DNA from: Bacteroidales bacterium
GTDB lineage: Bacteria > Bacteroidota > Bacteroidia > Bacteroidales > P3
Assembly (NCBI GenBank): GCA_024400415.1
Contig: JAKSMS010000005.1
Coordinates: forward strand, 1-55,480
DNA: 55,480 nt
Direction of reading: 5' to 3'
The position numbers and the translations under genes are program-made. The notes below the pieces were generated by a model. The model was not told where the DNA came from and searched no databases. It saw nothing but the letters and a program-made list of their open reading frames with translations. This document shows, piece after piece, positions 26,934 to 36,536 of the stretch (the stretch's first letter is position 1; every line of letters begins with the position of its first letter).

Positions 26934-27638
26934 ATGCGAAAAATCCTGACAATAATCATATTCTCACTGCTGATGACCAGCTGCATGGTGTACACTCCGC
27001 AACAGGCCAGCATACCCCTCTTGACCCATAAGGGCGAAACGGAGATAGCGGCCGCACTGCAGATTGACCCACTGGCGCAACTTCAAGGCAACCTAGACAT
27101 TGCCTACGCCATAACAGACCATGTTGCAGCCCAAGTCTTCGGCTCGATCGGCGGCAACTCACATGCCCTTGAGGGCAAGGTGGGATACTACCTGCCTATG
27201 AAATACCACATGGTGGCCGAAGGCTACCTAGGCGGCGGATACGGCTCACACCGCCTCTACGAAGATGTTGACTCTTTAGGCCAATACCATCACACCTTCA
27301 ACGCCGCCAACACACCCCTCTTTGTGCAGCTGAACTACGGATTTGCCGATCTCACGTGGGCCAATATCGACGTTGCTTTTGGAATAAAGGGAGGCCTGCT
27401 CAACTACGAATCCTCCGAAACTAGAAACAACGTTACTGAACAAGCCCAAGGGACCTACGGGCTCGTCGAGCCGCAGTTCGTCCTGCGACTCGGACCCCAA
27501 AACGCCAAACTGCAGTTCCAAGCCGGATACTGCCATATCTTTGTCCCGGCCGAGGATCCGGCATTAAACTATGTGCCCTTCAGCTGCAGCCTCGGACTCA
27601 ACTTCCAGTTCGACACGCGCCGAAAGGGTCGCCACTAA
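26934..27638 (+). CDS. Putative outer-membrane lipoprotein, small barrel-like
   Basis: 234 residues; the lipobox-like stretch SLLMTSC puts the lipidated cysteine at residue 17. The mature part has short alternating strands (AAALQIDPLAQ, KVGYYLPMKYHMVAEGYLGGGYG, FVQLNYGF) and ends with FSCSLGLNFQF, as in small outer-membrane beta barrels. I recognise no named family. ATG 26934 is chosen because it starts the lipoprotein signal; an in-frame ATG at 26883 lies inside the previous gene. It sits between an exported hydrolase and a tRNA-modification-type U32 gene, so function cannot be inferred from context. Confidence 0.78.
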   Translation: MRKILTIIIFSLLMTSCMVYTPQQASIPLLTHKGETEIAAALQIDPLAQLQGNLDIAYAITDHVAAQVFGSIGGNSHALEGKVGYYLPMKYHMVAEGYLGGGYGSHRLYEDVDSLGQYHHTFNAANTPLFVQLNYGFADLTWANIDVAFGIKGGLLNYESSETRNNVTEQAQGTYGLVEPQFVLRLGPQNAKLQFQAGYCHIFVPAEDPALNYVPFSCSLGLNFQFDTRRKGRH

Positions 27639-27658
27639 CAATAAAACACCAAACAATC

Positions 27659-28912
27659 ATGAACGATAGAAAGATAGAAATCATGGCCCCAGTGGGGTCC
27701 TACGAGAGCCTGATGGCCGCCATACAAGGCGGCGCCGACTCTGTATACTTCGGCGTGGGCAACTTGAATATGCGCTCGCGCTCGGCCAACAACTTCGATT
27801 TGGACGACCTGGTGAAGATTGCCTCCATAGCCCGCGAACACGGCGTGAGGACCTACCTCACCGTGAACACCGTGATCTATAATGACGAAATAGAGGAGAT
27901 GCACAAGATAGTGCGCACCGCCAAAGAGGCCGGCATCAGCGCTGTAATATGCGCAGACATGGCCGTGATCACCTACGCACGCTCGATAGACATGGAAGTG
28001 CATATCTCTACTCAGTGCAACATTTCCAACGTGGAGGCCGTGAGATACTTTTCCCAGTTTGCCGACGTGGTGGTGACCGCCCGCGAACTCAGCCTCAAGC
28101 AGGTGGCAGAGATCAGCCAATTCATCAAGGAGAACGACATACGCGGTCCTAAAGGCAACCTGGTTGAGATTGAGATGTTCGCCCACGGCGCTCTCTGCAT
28201 GAGCATCAGCGGCAAATGCTACCTCAGCCTGGACAACTACAACTACAGCGCCAACCGTGGCAGCTGCCTGCAACTCTGCAGAAGACAATATCTGGTAAAA
28301 GACTTGGAGAGCGACCTAGAACTGGTGGTGGACAACAAATACATTATGTCACCAAAAGACCTTAAGACCATCGACTTCCTAGACAAGGTGATCAAGGCCG
28401 GCGTAAAGGTGCTCAAGCTCGAAGGCCGCGGCCGTAGCGCCGACTACGTAAAAGTGGTGACCCAATGCTACAAAGAAGCCGTGAACTCCGTGATGGACGG
28501 AACCTATACCAAAGAAAAGATTGCCGACTGGAACGAACGCCTCAAGACCGTATTCAATCGTGGATTCTGGGACGGTTACTACCTCGGACGCAAACTCGGC
28601 GAATGGAGCGACCGCTACGGCAGCCAGGCCTCCGAGAATAAGGTATATCTAGGCAAGGTAACCAACTATTACAACAAACCCGAAGTTGGCGAGTTCAAAC
28701 TCGAGACCGCAGAGACACTCAACGTAGGCGACCGACTGATGGTTACCGGACAGACAACTGGCGTATATACCGCTACCATCGAAGAGATGCGGCTCGACCT
28801 AGAACCCGTTCAGAGTGCAAAACAAGGCGACATATTCAGCATCAAGACCGCTACACCCCTCCACAGAGGCGACAAATTCTACCGCATAGACACAGTTATC
28901 GACGAATTCTAA
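27659..28912 (+). CDS. U32-family protein (TrhP/YegQ-like)
   Basis: 417-residue cytoplasmic protein formerly classed as a peptidase. It begins IMAPVGSYESLMAAIQGGADSVYFG, the U32 signature, and carries the conserved cysteine cluster in FAHGALCMSISGKC and ANRGSCLQLCRRQY, four cysteines that in studied relatives bind an iron-sulfur cluster. E. coli relatives TrhP and RlhA hydroxylate tRNA or rRNA uridine/cytidine using prephenate-derived chemistry (family knowledge), so RNA hydroxylation is the most likely role here. The conserved VKVLKLEGRGRSADYV segment is present. A small beta domain forms the C-terminus. It is 20 bases after the lipoprotein gene and five before the M42 gene. Confidence 0.9.
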   Translation: MNDRKIEIMAPVGSYESLMAAIQGGADSVYFGVGNLNMRSRSANNFDLDDLVKIASIAREHGVRTYLTVNTVIYNDEIEEMHKIVRTAKEAGISAVICADMAVITYARSIDMEVHISTQCNISNVEAVRYFSQFADVVVTARELSLKQVAEISQFIKENDIRGPKGNLVEIEMFAHGALCMSISGKCYLSLDNYNYSANRGSCLQLCRRQYLVKDLESDLELVVDNKYIMSPKDLKTIDFLDKVIKAGVKVLKLEGRGRSADYVKVVTQCYKEAVNSVMDGTYTKEKIADWNERLKTVFNRGFWDGYYLGRKLGEWSDRYGSQASENKVYLGKVTNYYNKPEVGEFKLETAETLNVGDRLMVTGQTTGVYTATIEEMRLDLEPVQSAKQGDIFSIKTATPLHRGDKFYRIDTVIDEF

Positions 28913-28917
28913 CCACT

Positions 28918-29973
28918 ATGAAAGATCACAAAGACTTCCTCTACAACTTGCTTAATGCATACAGTCCTAGCGGCTGCGAGACCGAGGCACTCAACGTTTG
29001 GGATGCCTTTTGCCTAGCGCAAAACTTCCAGCCATACTATCAAGATAAAATTGGGAACCATGCCTATTCACTCGGACACGGACCTGTAAAGATCCTTCTC
29101 AGCGGACATATCGACGAGGTCAACGCACGCGTCATCAACATCTCAAAAACCGGCATGATCTCCATGGTAAACACCGGCGGCATGGATCGAAAATCCCTTA
29201 TCGCCTCCGAAGTAGTGATTCTTGGCGATAATGGTCCCGTACGCGGAATCGTAGGCAAGCGTCCTATTCATTTGGAGAGCGCTAAAGAACGCGATGCTAT
29301 GGAAGATTTCGAAAATCTCCGCATCGACGTCGGTGCCAGTTCCGACGACGAAGTTCGCCAAATGGGCATCTATGAAGGATGCATCATCGTATACCGCCGC
29401 AACGTAAACCTCGACTTCGGTCAATATGGAATCTGTTCAAACTCGCTTGACGACAAGATTGCCGTATACATCACAGCCATGATCTTGCTTCAGCTGCAAA
29501 AGTACCAGTCTCAATGGGACAAACAATACACCGTGATTGGCATGGCTGCTGCACAAGAAGAGACTGGATGTCGTGGAGCACAGGTGGCTGCCAAGAATAT
29601 CAACCCCGACATCTCTATTGACTTCGACGTTACCTTCTCCACTGACGGCGACCTAGGTATCAAGCATGAGAAGCAAGGCAGCGTTGTGCTCGGCAAAGGC
29701 GGCGTCATCATGTATGGACCCGACAAAAGCATCCGCATAGCCAGCATACTCAAAGACGTATGCAGAGAGCACCAGATACCATTCCAGTCCACAGCAGGAC
29801 GCGCCGGCGGCACTAATACCAACCAGATTCAGCTCATGAGCGCCGACTGCGAGACCATGCTGGTATCAGTTCCCAACCGAAACATGCATACCCCTGTAGA
29901 GGTTTGCGACTGGCGAGACGTAGAAAGCATCATTACTATGATCACATCTGCCATCACTGAACAACGACTCTAA
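28918..29973 (+). CDS. M42-family aminopeptidase
   Basis: 351-residue cytoplasmic metallo-aminopeptidase, typically a large tetrahedral or dodecameric assembly that trims peptides. Metal-binding and catalytic motifs are in order: SGHIDEV (His64, Asp66), NSLDDKIA, QEETGCRGA (catalytic and ligand Glu), SIDFDVT (Asp) and MHTPVEV (His). The PDZ-like insert is visible between residues about 75 and 165 (VNTGGMDRKSLIASEVVI). Length fits the family. It starts five bases after the U32 gene and ends four bases before radA, so the three are almost certainly co-transcribed. Substrate preference (glutamyl or general) cannot be read. Confidence 0.92.
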   Translation: MKDHKDFLYNLLNAYSPSGCETEALNVWDAFCLAQNFQPYYQDKIGNHAYSLGHGPVKILLSGHIDEVNARVINISKTGMISMVNTGGMDRKSLIASEVVILGDNGPVRGIVGKRPIHLESAKERDAMEDFENLRIDVGASSDDEVRQMGIYEGCIIVYRRNVNLDFGQYGICSNSLDDKIAVYITAMILLQLQKYQSQWDKQYTVIGMAAAQEETGCRGAQVAAKNINPDISIDFDVTFSTDGDLGIKHEKQGSVVLGKGGVIMYGPDKSIRIASILKDVCREHQIPFQSTAGRAGGTNTNQIQLMSADCETMLVSVPNRNMHTPVEVCDWRDVESIITMITSAITEQRL

Positions 29974-29977
29974 CCCC

Positions 29978-31345
29978 ATGGCCAAACCAAGATCATTCTA
30001 TTACTGTAGCGAATGCGGCTGCCAATCAAGCAGCTGGCTTGGCCGATGCCCAGAGTGTGGCAGCTTCAACACCATGCAGCAAGAGGTTGTAGAGGTTCCT
30101 AAAACCGGCTCGGCACCATCCAAAGGTTCCGACACACAGCCTAAGCTTATCCATGAAGTCACATACAGCCAACAATCTCGCATCGTCACAGACTGTAACG
30201 AGTTCAACCGCGTGCTTGGCGGAGGCATCGTCCCTGGGTCAATCATACTCCTAGGCGGCGAGCCCGGCATTGGTAAAAGCACACTTCTGCTCCAAACCGC
30301 ACTTTCCATACCCGGTCGACGCATACTCTACGTCAGCGGAGAAGAGAGCGAACAGCAGATCAAAATGCGCGCTGACCGACTCTCTGAGAACAGCAACAAC
30401 AGCCAGTGCTACGTCGTCACCGAAACCAGCACTTCTAAGATTCTGGATCATGTACGCGACCTAAAGCCTGAGATCCTCATCATTGATTCCATACAGACCG
30501 TCAACAGCGAGACCATTGACTCTTCTGCAGGTTCCATCTCACAAATACGAGAGTGCACAACCGAATTCCAGCGCTACGCCAAAGAGAACGGCATCCCCGT
30601 CATCCTAGTAGGACACATCACAAAAGACGGTACGCTAGCAGGCCCCAAAGTCATGGAACATATCGTAGACTGTGTGCTCCAATTTGAGGGCGACCGCAAT
30701 TACGGATTTCGCATCCTCCGCTCGCTCAAAAATCGTTTTGGAAGCACCGCCGAACTGGGTATTTTCGAAATGGAAGGAAGCGGTCTGCGAGAAGTAGCAA
30801 ACCCCTCAGAGTACCTTCTCAGCCAGCGAGACGAGACACTATCTGGAGCAGCCATTGCAGCCACACTCGAAGGTGCACGCCCTATGTTCATCGAAGTACA
30901 GTCACTCGTAAGCAGTGCCGTCTACGGTACTCCTCAGAGAAACGCCAACGGGTTCGATTTCAAGCGTCTTTCTATGCTACTAGCCGTGCTCGAGAAGCGC
31001 TGCGGATTCAAGTTAGGAGCCAAAGACGTTTTTCTAAATATCGCCGGTGGGATGAAAGTCAACGATCCTGCCATCGATCTTGCCGTTGTATGTTCCATCC
31101 TCTCCAGCAACATCGATATGCCCATCAGTCCCAAATACTGCTTCGCAGCGGAGATGGGGCTTAGCGGAGAGGTTCGCCCTGTCACACATGTCGAACAGCG
31201 CATTAGCGAAGCCTCTCGACTGGGATTTGAGAAGATCTTTGTGTCTAACTACAATCTCAAAGGTCTTGACCGAAAACGATTCAACATCCAAATCGTCGGC
31301 ATTAGCATCATTGAAGAAGCCTTCCGGAAACTCTTTTCCGAATAA
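29978..31345 (+). CDS. radA: DNA repair protein RadA
   Basis: 455-residue RecA-like helicase that drives branch migration of recombination intermediates. The N-terminal zinc finger is complete (Cys10, Cys13, Cys24, Cys27). The ATPase has Walker A GGEPGIGKSTLL, the LIIDSIQT Walker B and the RadA-specific KNRFGS motif (as LKNRFGSTAELG), and the C-terminal Lon-like domain follows (DVFLNIAGGMKVNDPAIDLA). Length is standard. It lies four bases after the M42 gene and ends at a bidirectional terminator shared with lpxA on the opposite strand. Confidence 0.97.
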   Translation: MAKPRSFYYCSECGCQSSSWLGRCPECGSFNTMQQEVVEVPKTGSAPSKGSDTQPKLIHEVTYSQQSRIVTDCNEFNRVLGGGIVPGSIILLGGEPGIGKSTLLLQTALSIPGRRILYVSGEESEQQIKMRADRLSENSNNSQCYVVTETSTSKILDHVRDLKPEILIIDSIQTVNSETIDSSAGSISQIRECTTEFQRYAKENGIPVILVGHITKDGTLAGPKVMEHIVDCVLQFEGDRNYGFRILRSLKNRFGSTAELGIFEMEGSGLREVANPSEYLLSQRDETLSGAAIAATLEGARPMFIEVQSLVSSAVYGTPQRNANGFDFKRLSMLLAVLEKRCGFKLGAKDVFLNIAGGMKVNDPAIDLAVVCSILSSNIDMPISPKYCFAAEMGLSGEVRPVTHVEQRISEASRLGFEKIFVSNYNLKGLDRKRFNIQIVGISIIEEAFRKLFSE

Positions 31346-31374
31346 CACTAGACAAGATTTCCTTCGGAATAGTA

Positions 31375-31402
31375 AAAGCCGACTCTTTGGAGTCGGCTTT
31401 CT
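31375..31402. terminator. Bidirectional terminator between radA and lpxA
   Basis: Perfect 11-bp stem AAAGCCGACTC / GAGTCGGCTTT with a TTTG loop in the 76-base gap of a convergent pair; T-rich on both outer sides. Confidence 0.85.
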
Positions 31403-31421
31403 CTATAAGTATATAGTATTA

Positions 31422-32222
31422 CTAATCGTTGTTGGATGATGAACTCTTGCGGGAATAGCCGCGCATTAGTCCAGTAGAGGTATTACCCAAGAAACTGAGC
31501 ACCACCTTGCCCTCATCGGTACTTCCATAAAGTTCTTTTACCACCTCAGCAGCCTGAGCCACAAGGAGATCTTTCTGGAATATATAGCGATACATGTCCT
31601 TGATATTATTGATTGCCTCGCTGCTAAAACCACGACGCTGCAATCCGATGGTATTTACGCCTACATACTGGATAGGATAGCGTGCTGCCTTGACGTAGGG
31701 TGGAATATCTTTATCGACAAGCGAACCTCCTGATGTGATAACATGAGATCCAATATGGACGAACTGAAGGATAGCTGTCTTTCCACCAAGAACGGTCCAA
31801 TCCCCCACAATGATATGGCCAGCAAGAGTGGCATTGTTGGCAAAAACACAATGATCGCCCACAACGCAATCGTGAGCCACATGTACATAGGCCATAAGGA
31901 GATTATCGTTACCGATTACAGTTTTGCCTGAGGCCGAAGTGCCGCGGTTAATAGTACAGCACTCGCGAATGACATTACGGTCGCCAATCTCGCAAGTGGT
32001 ATATTCTCCATTGAACTTCAAATCCTGTGGTACTGCCGAAATAACAGCGCCAGGGAATATCTTGCAATCCTTACCGATTCTGGCACCGGGGAAGATTGTT
32101 ACATTAGGACCGATCCAAGTACCGTCTCCAATTTCTACATCTTCATAAATAGTAGTAAAACTCGAAATGGTGACATCCTTGCCAATCTTGGCATTAGGGT
32201 TGAGATCGTAGAGTACAGACAT
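31422..32222 (-). CDS. lpxA: UDP-N-acetylglucosamine acyltransferase
   Basis: First step of lipid A synthesis: transfers a 3-hydroxyacyl chain from acyl carrier protein to the 3-OH of UDP-GlcNAc in the cytoplasm. 266 residues made of hexapeptide repeats (IGKDVTI, IGDGTWIGPNVTI, IGDRNVI and so on) forming a left-handed beta helix. The catalytic histidine is in AYVHVAHDCVVG, and the GGKTAILQFVHIGSHVITSGGSLV segment is diagnostic. The C-terminal helical part ends with a serine-rich tail. It lies 17 bases downstream of lpxC on the same strand and closes the guaA-LysM-lpxC-lpxA run. Confidence 0.97.
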   Translation of the reverse strand: MSVLYDLNPNAKIGKDVTISSFTTIYEDVEIGDGTWIGPNVTIFPGARIGKDCKIFPGAVISAVPQDLKFNGEYTTCEIGDRNVIRECCTINRGTSASGKTVIGNDNLLMAYVHVAHDCVVGDHCVFANNATLAGHIIVGDWTVLGGKTAILQFVHIGSHVITSGGSLVDKDIPPYVKAARYPIQYVGVNTIGLQRRGFSSEAINNIKDMYRYIFQKDLLVAQAAEVVKELYGSTDEGKVVLSFLGNTSTGLMRGYSRKSSSSNND

Positions 32223-32239
32223 TTTTTGAATTATTGAGT

Positions 32240-33151
32240 TTATTTAAGTGTTTCTAACAAATGGTTGGCAAAAGCGATGTTGTGCTTATGGCCGGGACAA
32301 GTGATATTGAAATGACCCTTGACAGGTCTGCCTAACAAGAGTATGTCACCCATAAAGTCAAGCAGCTTGTGTCTAGCCGGCTCATTAGGAAAATACTGGC
32401 TGACTGTGTTGATCACGCCATTAGTTACCTTAATTTCGTCAATATTCTTATTATAAATGATAGCGAGCGAGCGCTGGGTCTCTTTGCTAAGCTCTCCGTT
32501 AACATAAACGAGGGCATTGTCAAGGTCGCCACCTTTAATGAGGCTGGCCTTGAGCATAGCCTCAACCTCATGAAGGAAGCAGAATGTACGACATGGGGCT
32601 ATCTGTTCTTGGAACTGGCCATAGTTGGTCAGTTCTGCATCTTGGCACCCGATAACAGTATTACCGAAATCGATATGGCAATGAATCTGAAAATCGTCGG
32701 CAGGATCTACACGATAGGTTGTGCCGTTACCATAGTCGGCCACTATAGGCTCCGAAAACTGGATATACTCACGTTCTGCGTCAAGTTCTTGGACGCCGGC
32801 CTTTAAAATAGCTTCTACCCAGGGAAGCGCACTTCCATCAAGGATGGGAACTTCCGGGCCATTCAGTTCTACTACAGCGTTGTCGATATGAAGGCCATGA
32901 AAGGCAGCCATCAAATGTTCCAAGGTCGTTACTCGTGCACCATCTTTAACAAGCACTGTGCCGCGAGCACAATCGCCGCCATAAACAGCTAATGCAGGCA
33001 TGGAGACATTGGGTTTGATATCGGTAAGCAGCAGGGTTATGCCAGAGTGGGCTGGGGCGGGCTTTATGGTGGCGCGCACCATCAGTCCGGTATGGAGGCC
33101 CTTACCAGCCAAGGAGAACGGCTGCTTTATGGTAGTTTGCTTTTCTCTCAT
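32240..33151 (-). CDS. lpxC: UDP-3-O-acyl-N-acetylglucosamine deacetylase, not fused to FabZ
   Basis: Zinc deacetylase, the committed step of lipid A synthesis. 303 residues with the zinc and catalytic motifs LEHLMAA (His79), ARHKLLDFMGD (His261, Asp265) and CPGHKHN. In most Bacteroidota I know, LpxC is fused to a C-terminal FabZ dehydratase, giving about 460 residues. Here the protein stops right after the LpxC domain, and lpxA begins 17 bases later, so no room remains for FabZ and no frameshifted remnant is seen. The start overlaps the stop of the upstream LysM gene by four bases (ATGA), indicating translational coupling. Confidence 0.95.
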   Translation of the reverse strand: MREKQTTIKQPFSLAGKGLHTGLMVRATIKPAPAHSGITLLLTDIKPNVSMPALAVYGGDCARGTVLVKDGARVTTLEHLMAAFHGLHIDNAVVELNGPEVPILDGSALPWVEAILKAGVQELDAEREYIQFSEPIVADYGNGTTYRVDPADDFQIHCHIDFGNTVIGCQDAELTNYGQFQEQIAPCRTFCFLHEVEAMLKASLIKGGDLDNALVYVNGELSKETQRSLAIIYNKNIDEIKVTNGVINTVSQYFPNEPARHKLLDFMGDILLLGRPVKGHFNITCPGHKHNIAFANHLLETLK

Positions 33152-34851
33152 TTCTTAGTATTTGTTATGGATTCGGACACAAACCTATAGTCACCCATCT
33201 TGCGAATGGTAGCGACTTGGTTCTCATAGCCTCGGCCTGGTGCCGACTGCATAAGACGGATGGGGTTGAGCATCGTCTGGAGATTGCCCGTCGTGGGATC
33301 TTTCCAGAAAGCAGAACCCTTTTCCTGAAGTCCGCTTACAAAATAGACCATCAGATCATGACCTTGGCCGGCATAAAGGCCAAGCGGTTCAGTCTTATAC
33401 TGGTCTCTGAACGCCTGCACAAAATGCTGCTGGGCCGGATCATTTTCGTCATAGTCGGTATTGAAGGTGTGGTAGGACAGCATCTGAAGCTGGCCAAAAT
33501 CCACATCGGTATATTCTTTCGTGTAATCTACTACTGAGTATAGCACAGGAGGGTTGGACTTCATTGACGACAACCTATTGAGCAGCGTGCTCACCTGGAT
33601 ACGGTTGCGCGATGGCTCTTGCTCGTAGATATTCACCACCACGTTGTTTGAATTCCTCTTTAGCGAGGTCACCAACTTGTTGTCGTTGGTCCACACCACA
33701 AAGTCGCACTTCATACCCATTTGGGCACACTGGCTTGCCAGTTCATCCTTCAAGGCAGACTCAGTCTTACGTGGAGATCCTGAGTGCACTACTGTGATAG
33801 TTGCTCCTGAATAGTGCGCACTGATACTCTTAAGCATGGCTGACACTTGGCCGGCAGCAGACGGCATCACCTTCACAACATAAGGGTTGTCTAAAATATC
33901 CTGTCTAGTAGACATAGCATTGACAACAAACACATTGTGCTGGCGAGCGAGCTGTGCCACCTTCTCAAATGGTTCTTTTGTAAGGAGTGTGAGCACCACG
34001 TCGCTATTGGCCACATTGTGGCTGGTGAAGGCCTTCTCTGCTTCAGCGGCGGTAGGATTAGGCACGTCTACAACATTGAGCACAATATTGGCGCCTCGTG
34101 ACAGCAACTCTGAAAGAGCAAGCTGAATGCCCTCATAGAACTGGATAAATTCTAACGACTTATAGGTCTTCTTGCCACGCTGTTCGAGATCAAACTTTGT
34201 GGTAGATATCTCATTCATCTGGTCCAGGCAGAGCGGCAGCATGACGCTCACATAGACCTTGTCCTTGCTAATGCGATCGCGCACCACGATAGGAGCAGCC
34301 TGAACGGGCTCCGACTGCCTGGTGGTCGAAGTGGACTGTTTAGGTGCAGGCGCTGATGATGGTTTGGGTGATGCAGGATTATCCTTAGATGGGATACGCA
34401 GCATCTGACCAGCCTTCAACCCCGACTCTGCAACTTCAGGATTAAGACTCTTGATATCTTCTATGCTCACATTATACGCGCGCGAAATACCATATAATGT
34501 CTGTCCCGGTTCCACTTTGATATAGTTCGGAGAAACACTTTCTTGTGGCTGCACGGACTCAGTCTTTGCGGCTGGAACAGCTGGAGTAAGCGGCTGATTG
34601 GGATTCTTGCAGGGCAGCCACACCGTGTCGCCTACCGAAAGGAGATGAATATCTTTGCGAGTGATGGCCTCATAGTATTTATTGCCATAGGCTTGGGCGA
34701 TAGAATGTACCGTCTGGCCTTTCTGAAGCACGTGCACATAGCAGCGCTTACCATTGAAGTCGACAACCTGGTTAGACACCTTGACGGGCGTCTGGGCTGC
34801 TGCCGTTGCTACGGCAGCCATGAGCATCACGATAGCAAAGAGTTTCCTCAT
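33148..34851 (-). CDS. LysM-domain protein fused to a periplasmic-binding-like domain
   Basis: 567-residue exported protein. A signal peptide (1-20, ending AAAQ) is followed by two LysM domains at about residues 35-80 and 108-152 (the second reads YIKVEPGQTLYGISRAYNVS), which bind peptidoglycan. A Pro/Ser/Thr-rich linker and then a domain resembling type-1 periplasmic amino-acid-binding proteins follow (VSVMLPLCLDQ, LEFIQFYEGIQLALSEL). A sensor or scaffold that senses a ligand at the cell wall is a reasonable guess, not shown. Start 34851 was chosen for its signal peptide; an upstream in-frame ATG at 34935 overlaps guaA. It is 31 bases after guaA and overlaps lpxC. Confidence 0.87.
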   Translation of the reverse strand: MRKLFAIVMLMAAVATAAAQTPVKVSNQVVDFNGKRCYVHVLQKGQTVHSIAQAYGNKYYEAITRKDIHLLSVGDTVWLPCKNPNQPLTPAVPAAKTESVQPQESVSPNYIKVEPGQTLYGISRAYNVSIEDIKSLNPEVAESGLKAGQMLRIPSKDNPASPKPSSAPAPKQSTSTTRQSEPVQAAPIVVRDRISKDKVYVSVMLPLCLDQMNEISTTKFDLEQRGKKTYKSLEFIQFYEGIQLALSELLSRGANIVLNVVDVPNPTAAEAEKAFTSHNVANSDVVLTLLTKEPFEKVAQLARQHNVFVVNAMSTRQDILDNPYVVKVMPSAAGQVSAMLKSISAHYSGATITVVHSGSPRKTESALKDELASQCAQMGMKCDFVVWTNDNKLVTSLKRNSNNVVVNIYEQEPSRNRIQVSTLLNRLSSMKSNPPVLYSVVDYTKEYTDVDFGQLQMLSYHTFNTDYDENDPAQQHFVQAFRDQYKTEPLGLYAGQGHDLMVYFVSGLQEKGSAFWKDPTTGNLQTMLNPIRLMQSAPGRGYENQVATIRKMGDYRFVSESITNTKK

Positions 34852-34882
34852 ATCAATTCGTTTGGTTTCACAATAATGTTGA

Positions 34883-36409
34883 TTATTCCCACTCGATAGT
34901 TGCTGGTGGCTTAGAACTGATGTCGTAGCATACACGGTTCACGCCTTTCACACGGTTGATGATCTCGTTGCTCACCTTGGCGAGGAACTCATAAGGCAGA
35001 TGCGACCAGTCGGCGGTCATGCCGTCAACGCTCTCTACAGCGCGGAGTGCAACCACGCGCTCATAAGTGCGCTCGTCGCCCATAACGCCTACGCTCTGGA
35101 TAGGCAGCAGTATTGCACCCGCCTGCCATACCTTGTCGTAGAGGCCATTATCGCGTAGTCCCTGAATAAAGATATCGTCAACATTCTGGAGAATTTCCAC
35201 CTTCTCAGGAGTGATGTCGCCAAGAATGCGGATAGCAAGTCCTGGACCAGGGAAAGGATGACGGCCGATAAGCTCGTCCTTGATGCCAAGCTGGCGGCCC
35301 ACACGGCGTACCTCGTCTTTGAAGAGGGAACGGAGCGGCTCAACGAGTTTGAGCTTCATATAGTCTGGCAGTCCGCCTACATTGTGGTGGCTCTTGATGG
35401 TCTGAGAAGGTCCCTTAACGGAACTAGACTCAATAACGTCAGGATAGATGGTTCCTTGACCCAGCCATTTGGCATCTGTAATCAGCTTCGACTCCTCATC
35501 GAACACATCCACGAAGGTCTTGCCAATAATCTTGCGCTTCTTTTCGGGCTCGGTAACGCCGGCCAAGAGGCTGTAGAATCGGTTCTTGGCATCAACGCCC
35601 TTTACGTTGAGGCCCATGCCCTTATAGTTTTCCAGAACGCTCTCAAACTCATTCTTGCGCAGAAGGCCGTTGTCTACAAAGATGCAGTGGAGGTTCTGAC
35701 CAATGGCCTTGTGGAGCAAAACTGCTGCCACGGTGCTGTCCACACCGCCACTGAGACCCATCACAACCTTGTCGTTGCCAAGCTTAGCCTTAAGGTCGGC
35801 TACAGTAGTCTCAACAAATGAGGCAGGAGTCCAGCTCTGGTCGCAATGGCAGATATCTACCACGAAGTTCTTCAAGAGGGTAAGGCCGTCAACTGAGTGG
35901 TGCACCTCTGGATGGAACTGGATGGCGTAGGTCTCTTCGCCCTCGATCTGGTAGCCGGCATACTTCACGTTGTCAGTAGAGCAAATGCAGCGATAGTTTT
36001 CTGGCACACGCTCAATAGTGTCGCCGTGGCTCATCCACACTTGGCTTCCTACGCCGATACCCTTCATCAGAGGGTTCGTGCTGTCGATATACTGGAGATT
36101 GGCTCGGCCATACTCTCTAATCTTTGACTGCTGAACGCTGCCGCCGCCCCATTTTGCAAGATATTGGGCACCATAGCACACAGCCAGCAGAGGCAGTTTG
36201 CCCTTAATATTTTCCATATTAGGGATAGGAGCATCTGCGCTATTGCAGGAATAAGGACTTCCTGAGAATACCACGCCTTTCACATTGCTATCCAGCACAG
36301 GAATCTTGTTGTAAGGGTGGATTTCACAATAAATATTCAATTCTCTAACTTTACGGGCAATCAACTGAGTATATTGAGAACCAAAGTCTAAGATGATGAT
36401 AGTATCCAT
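34883..36409 (-). CDS. guaA: GMP synthase (glutamine-hydrolysing)
   Basis: Converts XMP to GMP using ATP and ammonia released from glutamine. 508 residues. The class-I glutamine amidotransferase domain has nucleophile Cys78 (LAVCYGAQ) and the dyad His166/Glu168 in FHPEVHHS; the ATP pyrophosphatase domain has the P-loop GLSGGVDST; the C-terminal dimerisation domain ends with PPATIEWE. It has a consensus promoter at 36434-36463 and leads the strand's run through the LysM gene, lpxC and lpxA. Divergent from bamD. Confidence 0.97.
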   Translation of the reverse strand: MDTIIILDFGSQYTQLIARKVRELNIYCEIHPYNKIPVLDSNVKGVVFSGSPYSCNSADAPIPNMENIKGKLPLLAVCYGAQYLAKWGGGSVQQSKIREYGRANLQYIDSTNPLMKGIGVGSQVWMSHGDTIERVPENYRCICSTDNVKYAGYQIEGEETYAIQFHPEVHHSVDGLTLLKNFVVDICHCDQSWTPASFVETTVADLKAKLGNDKVVMGLSGGVDSTVAAVLLHKAIGQNLHCIFVDNGLLRKNEFESVLENYKGMGLNVKGVDAKNRFYSLLAGVTEPEKKRKIIGKTFVDVFDEESKLITDAKWLGQGTIYPDVIESSSVKGPSQTIKSHHNVGGLPDYMKLKLVEPLRSLFKDEVRRVGRQLGIKDELIGRHPFPGPGLAIRILGDITPEKVEILQNVDDIFIQGLRDNGLYDKVWQAGAILLPIQSVGVMGDERTYERVVALRAVESVDGMTADWSHLPYEFLAKVSNEIINRVKGVNRVCYDISSKPPATIEWE

Positions 36410-36433
36410 GTTTTTGATATTAATTAATTATGC

Positions 36434-36463
36434 AAAGATACTAAAAAAATGCTAACTAACAAT
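36434..36463 (-). promoter_or_regulatory. guaA promoter
   Basis: Minus-strand TATCTTTG (complement of 36434-36441) with TTG (complement of 36461-36463) 19 bases upstream. The leader to the guaA ATG is short, about 20 bases, and shows no guanine riboswitch. Confidence 0.65.
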
Positions 36464-36498
36464 AAAAAAATAGCACGCGCGTTATTTTTTTGAATATT

Positions 36499-36530
36499 TT
36501 AGCATAATTAAGAAAAAAGTTGTATCTTTG
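36499..36530 (+). promoter_or_regulatory. bamD promoter, probably giving a leaderless transcript
   Basis: TATCTTTG at 36523-36530 is only six bases from the bamD ATG at 36537; a weak TTAG -33 element is at 36499-36502. In this phylum transcription usually starts five to nine bases after the -7 box, so the message would have almost no leader. Confidence 0.6.
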
Positions 36531-36536
36531 CAGACC

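Noticed and set aside
32223..32239. Frameshifted FabZ remnant after lpxC
   Set aside because: Only 17 bases separate lpxC from lpxA, leaving no room for a remnant.
36410..36536. Guanine riboswitch before guaA
   Set aside because: The leader predicted from the promoter is only about 20 bases long, too short for the aptamer.
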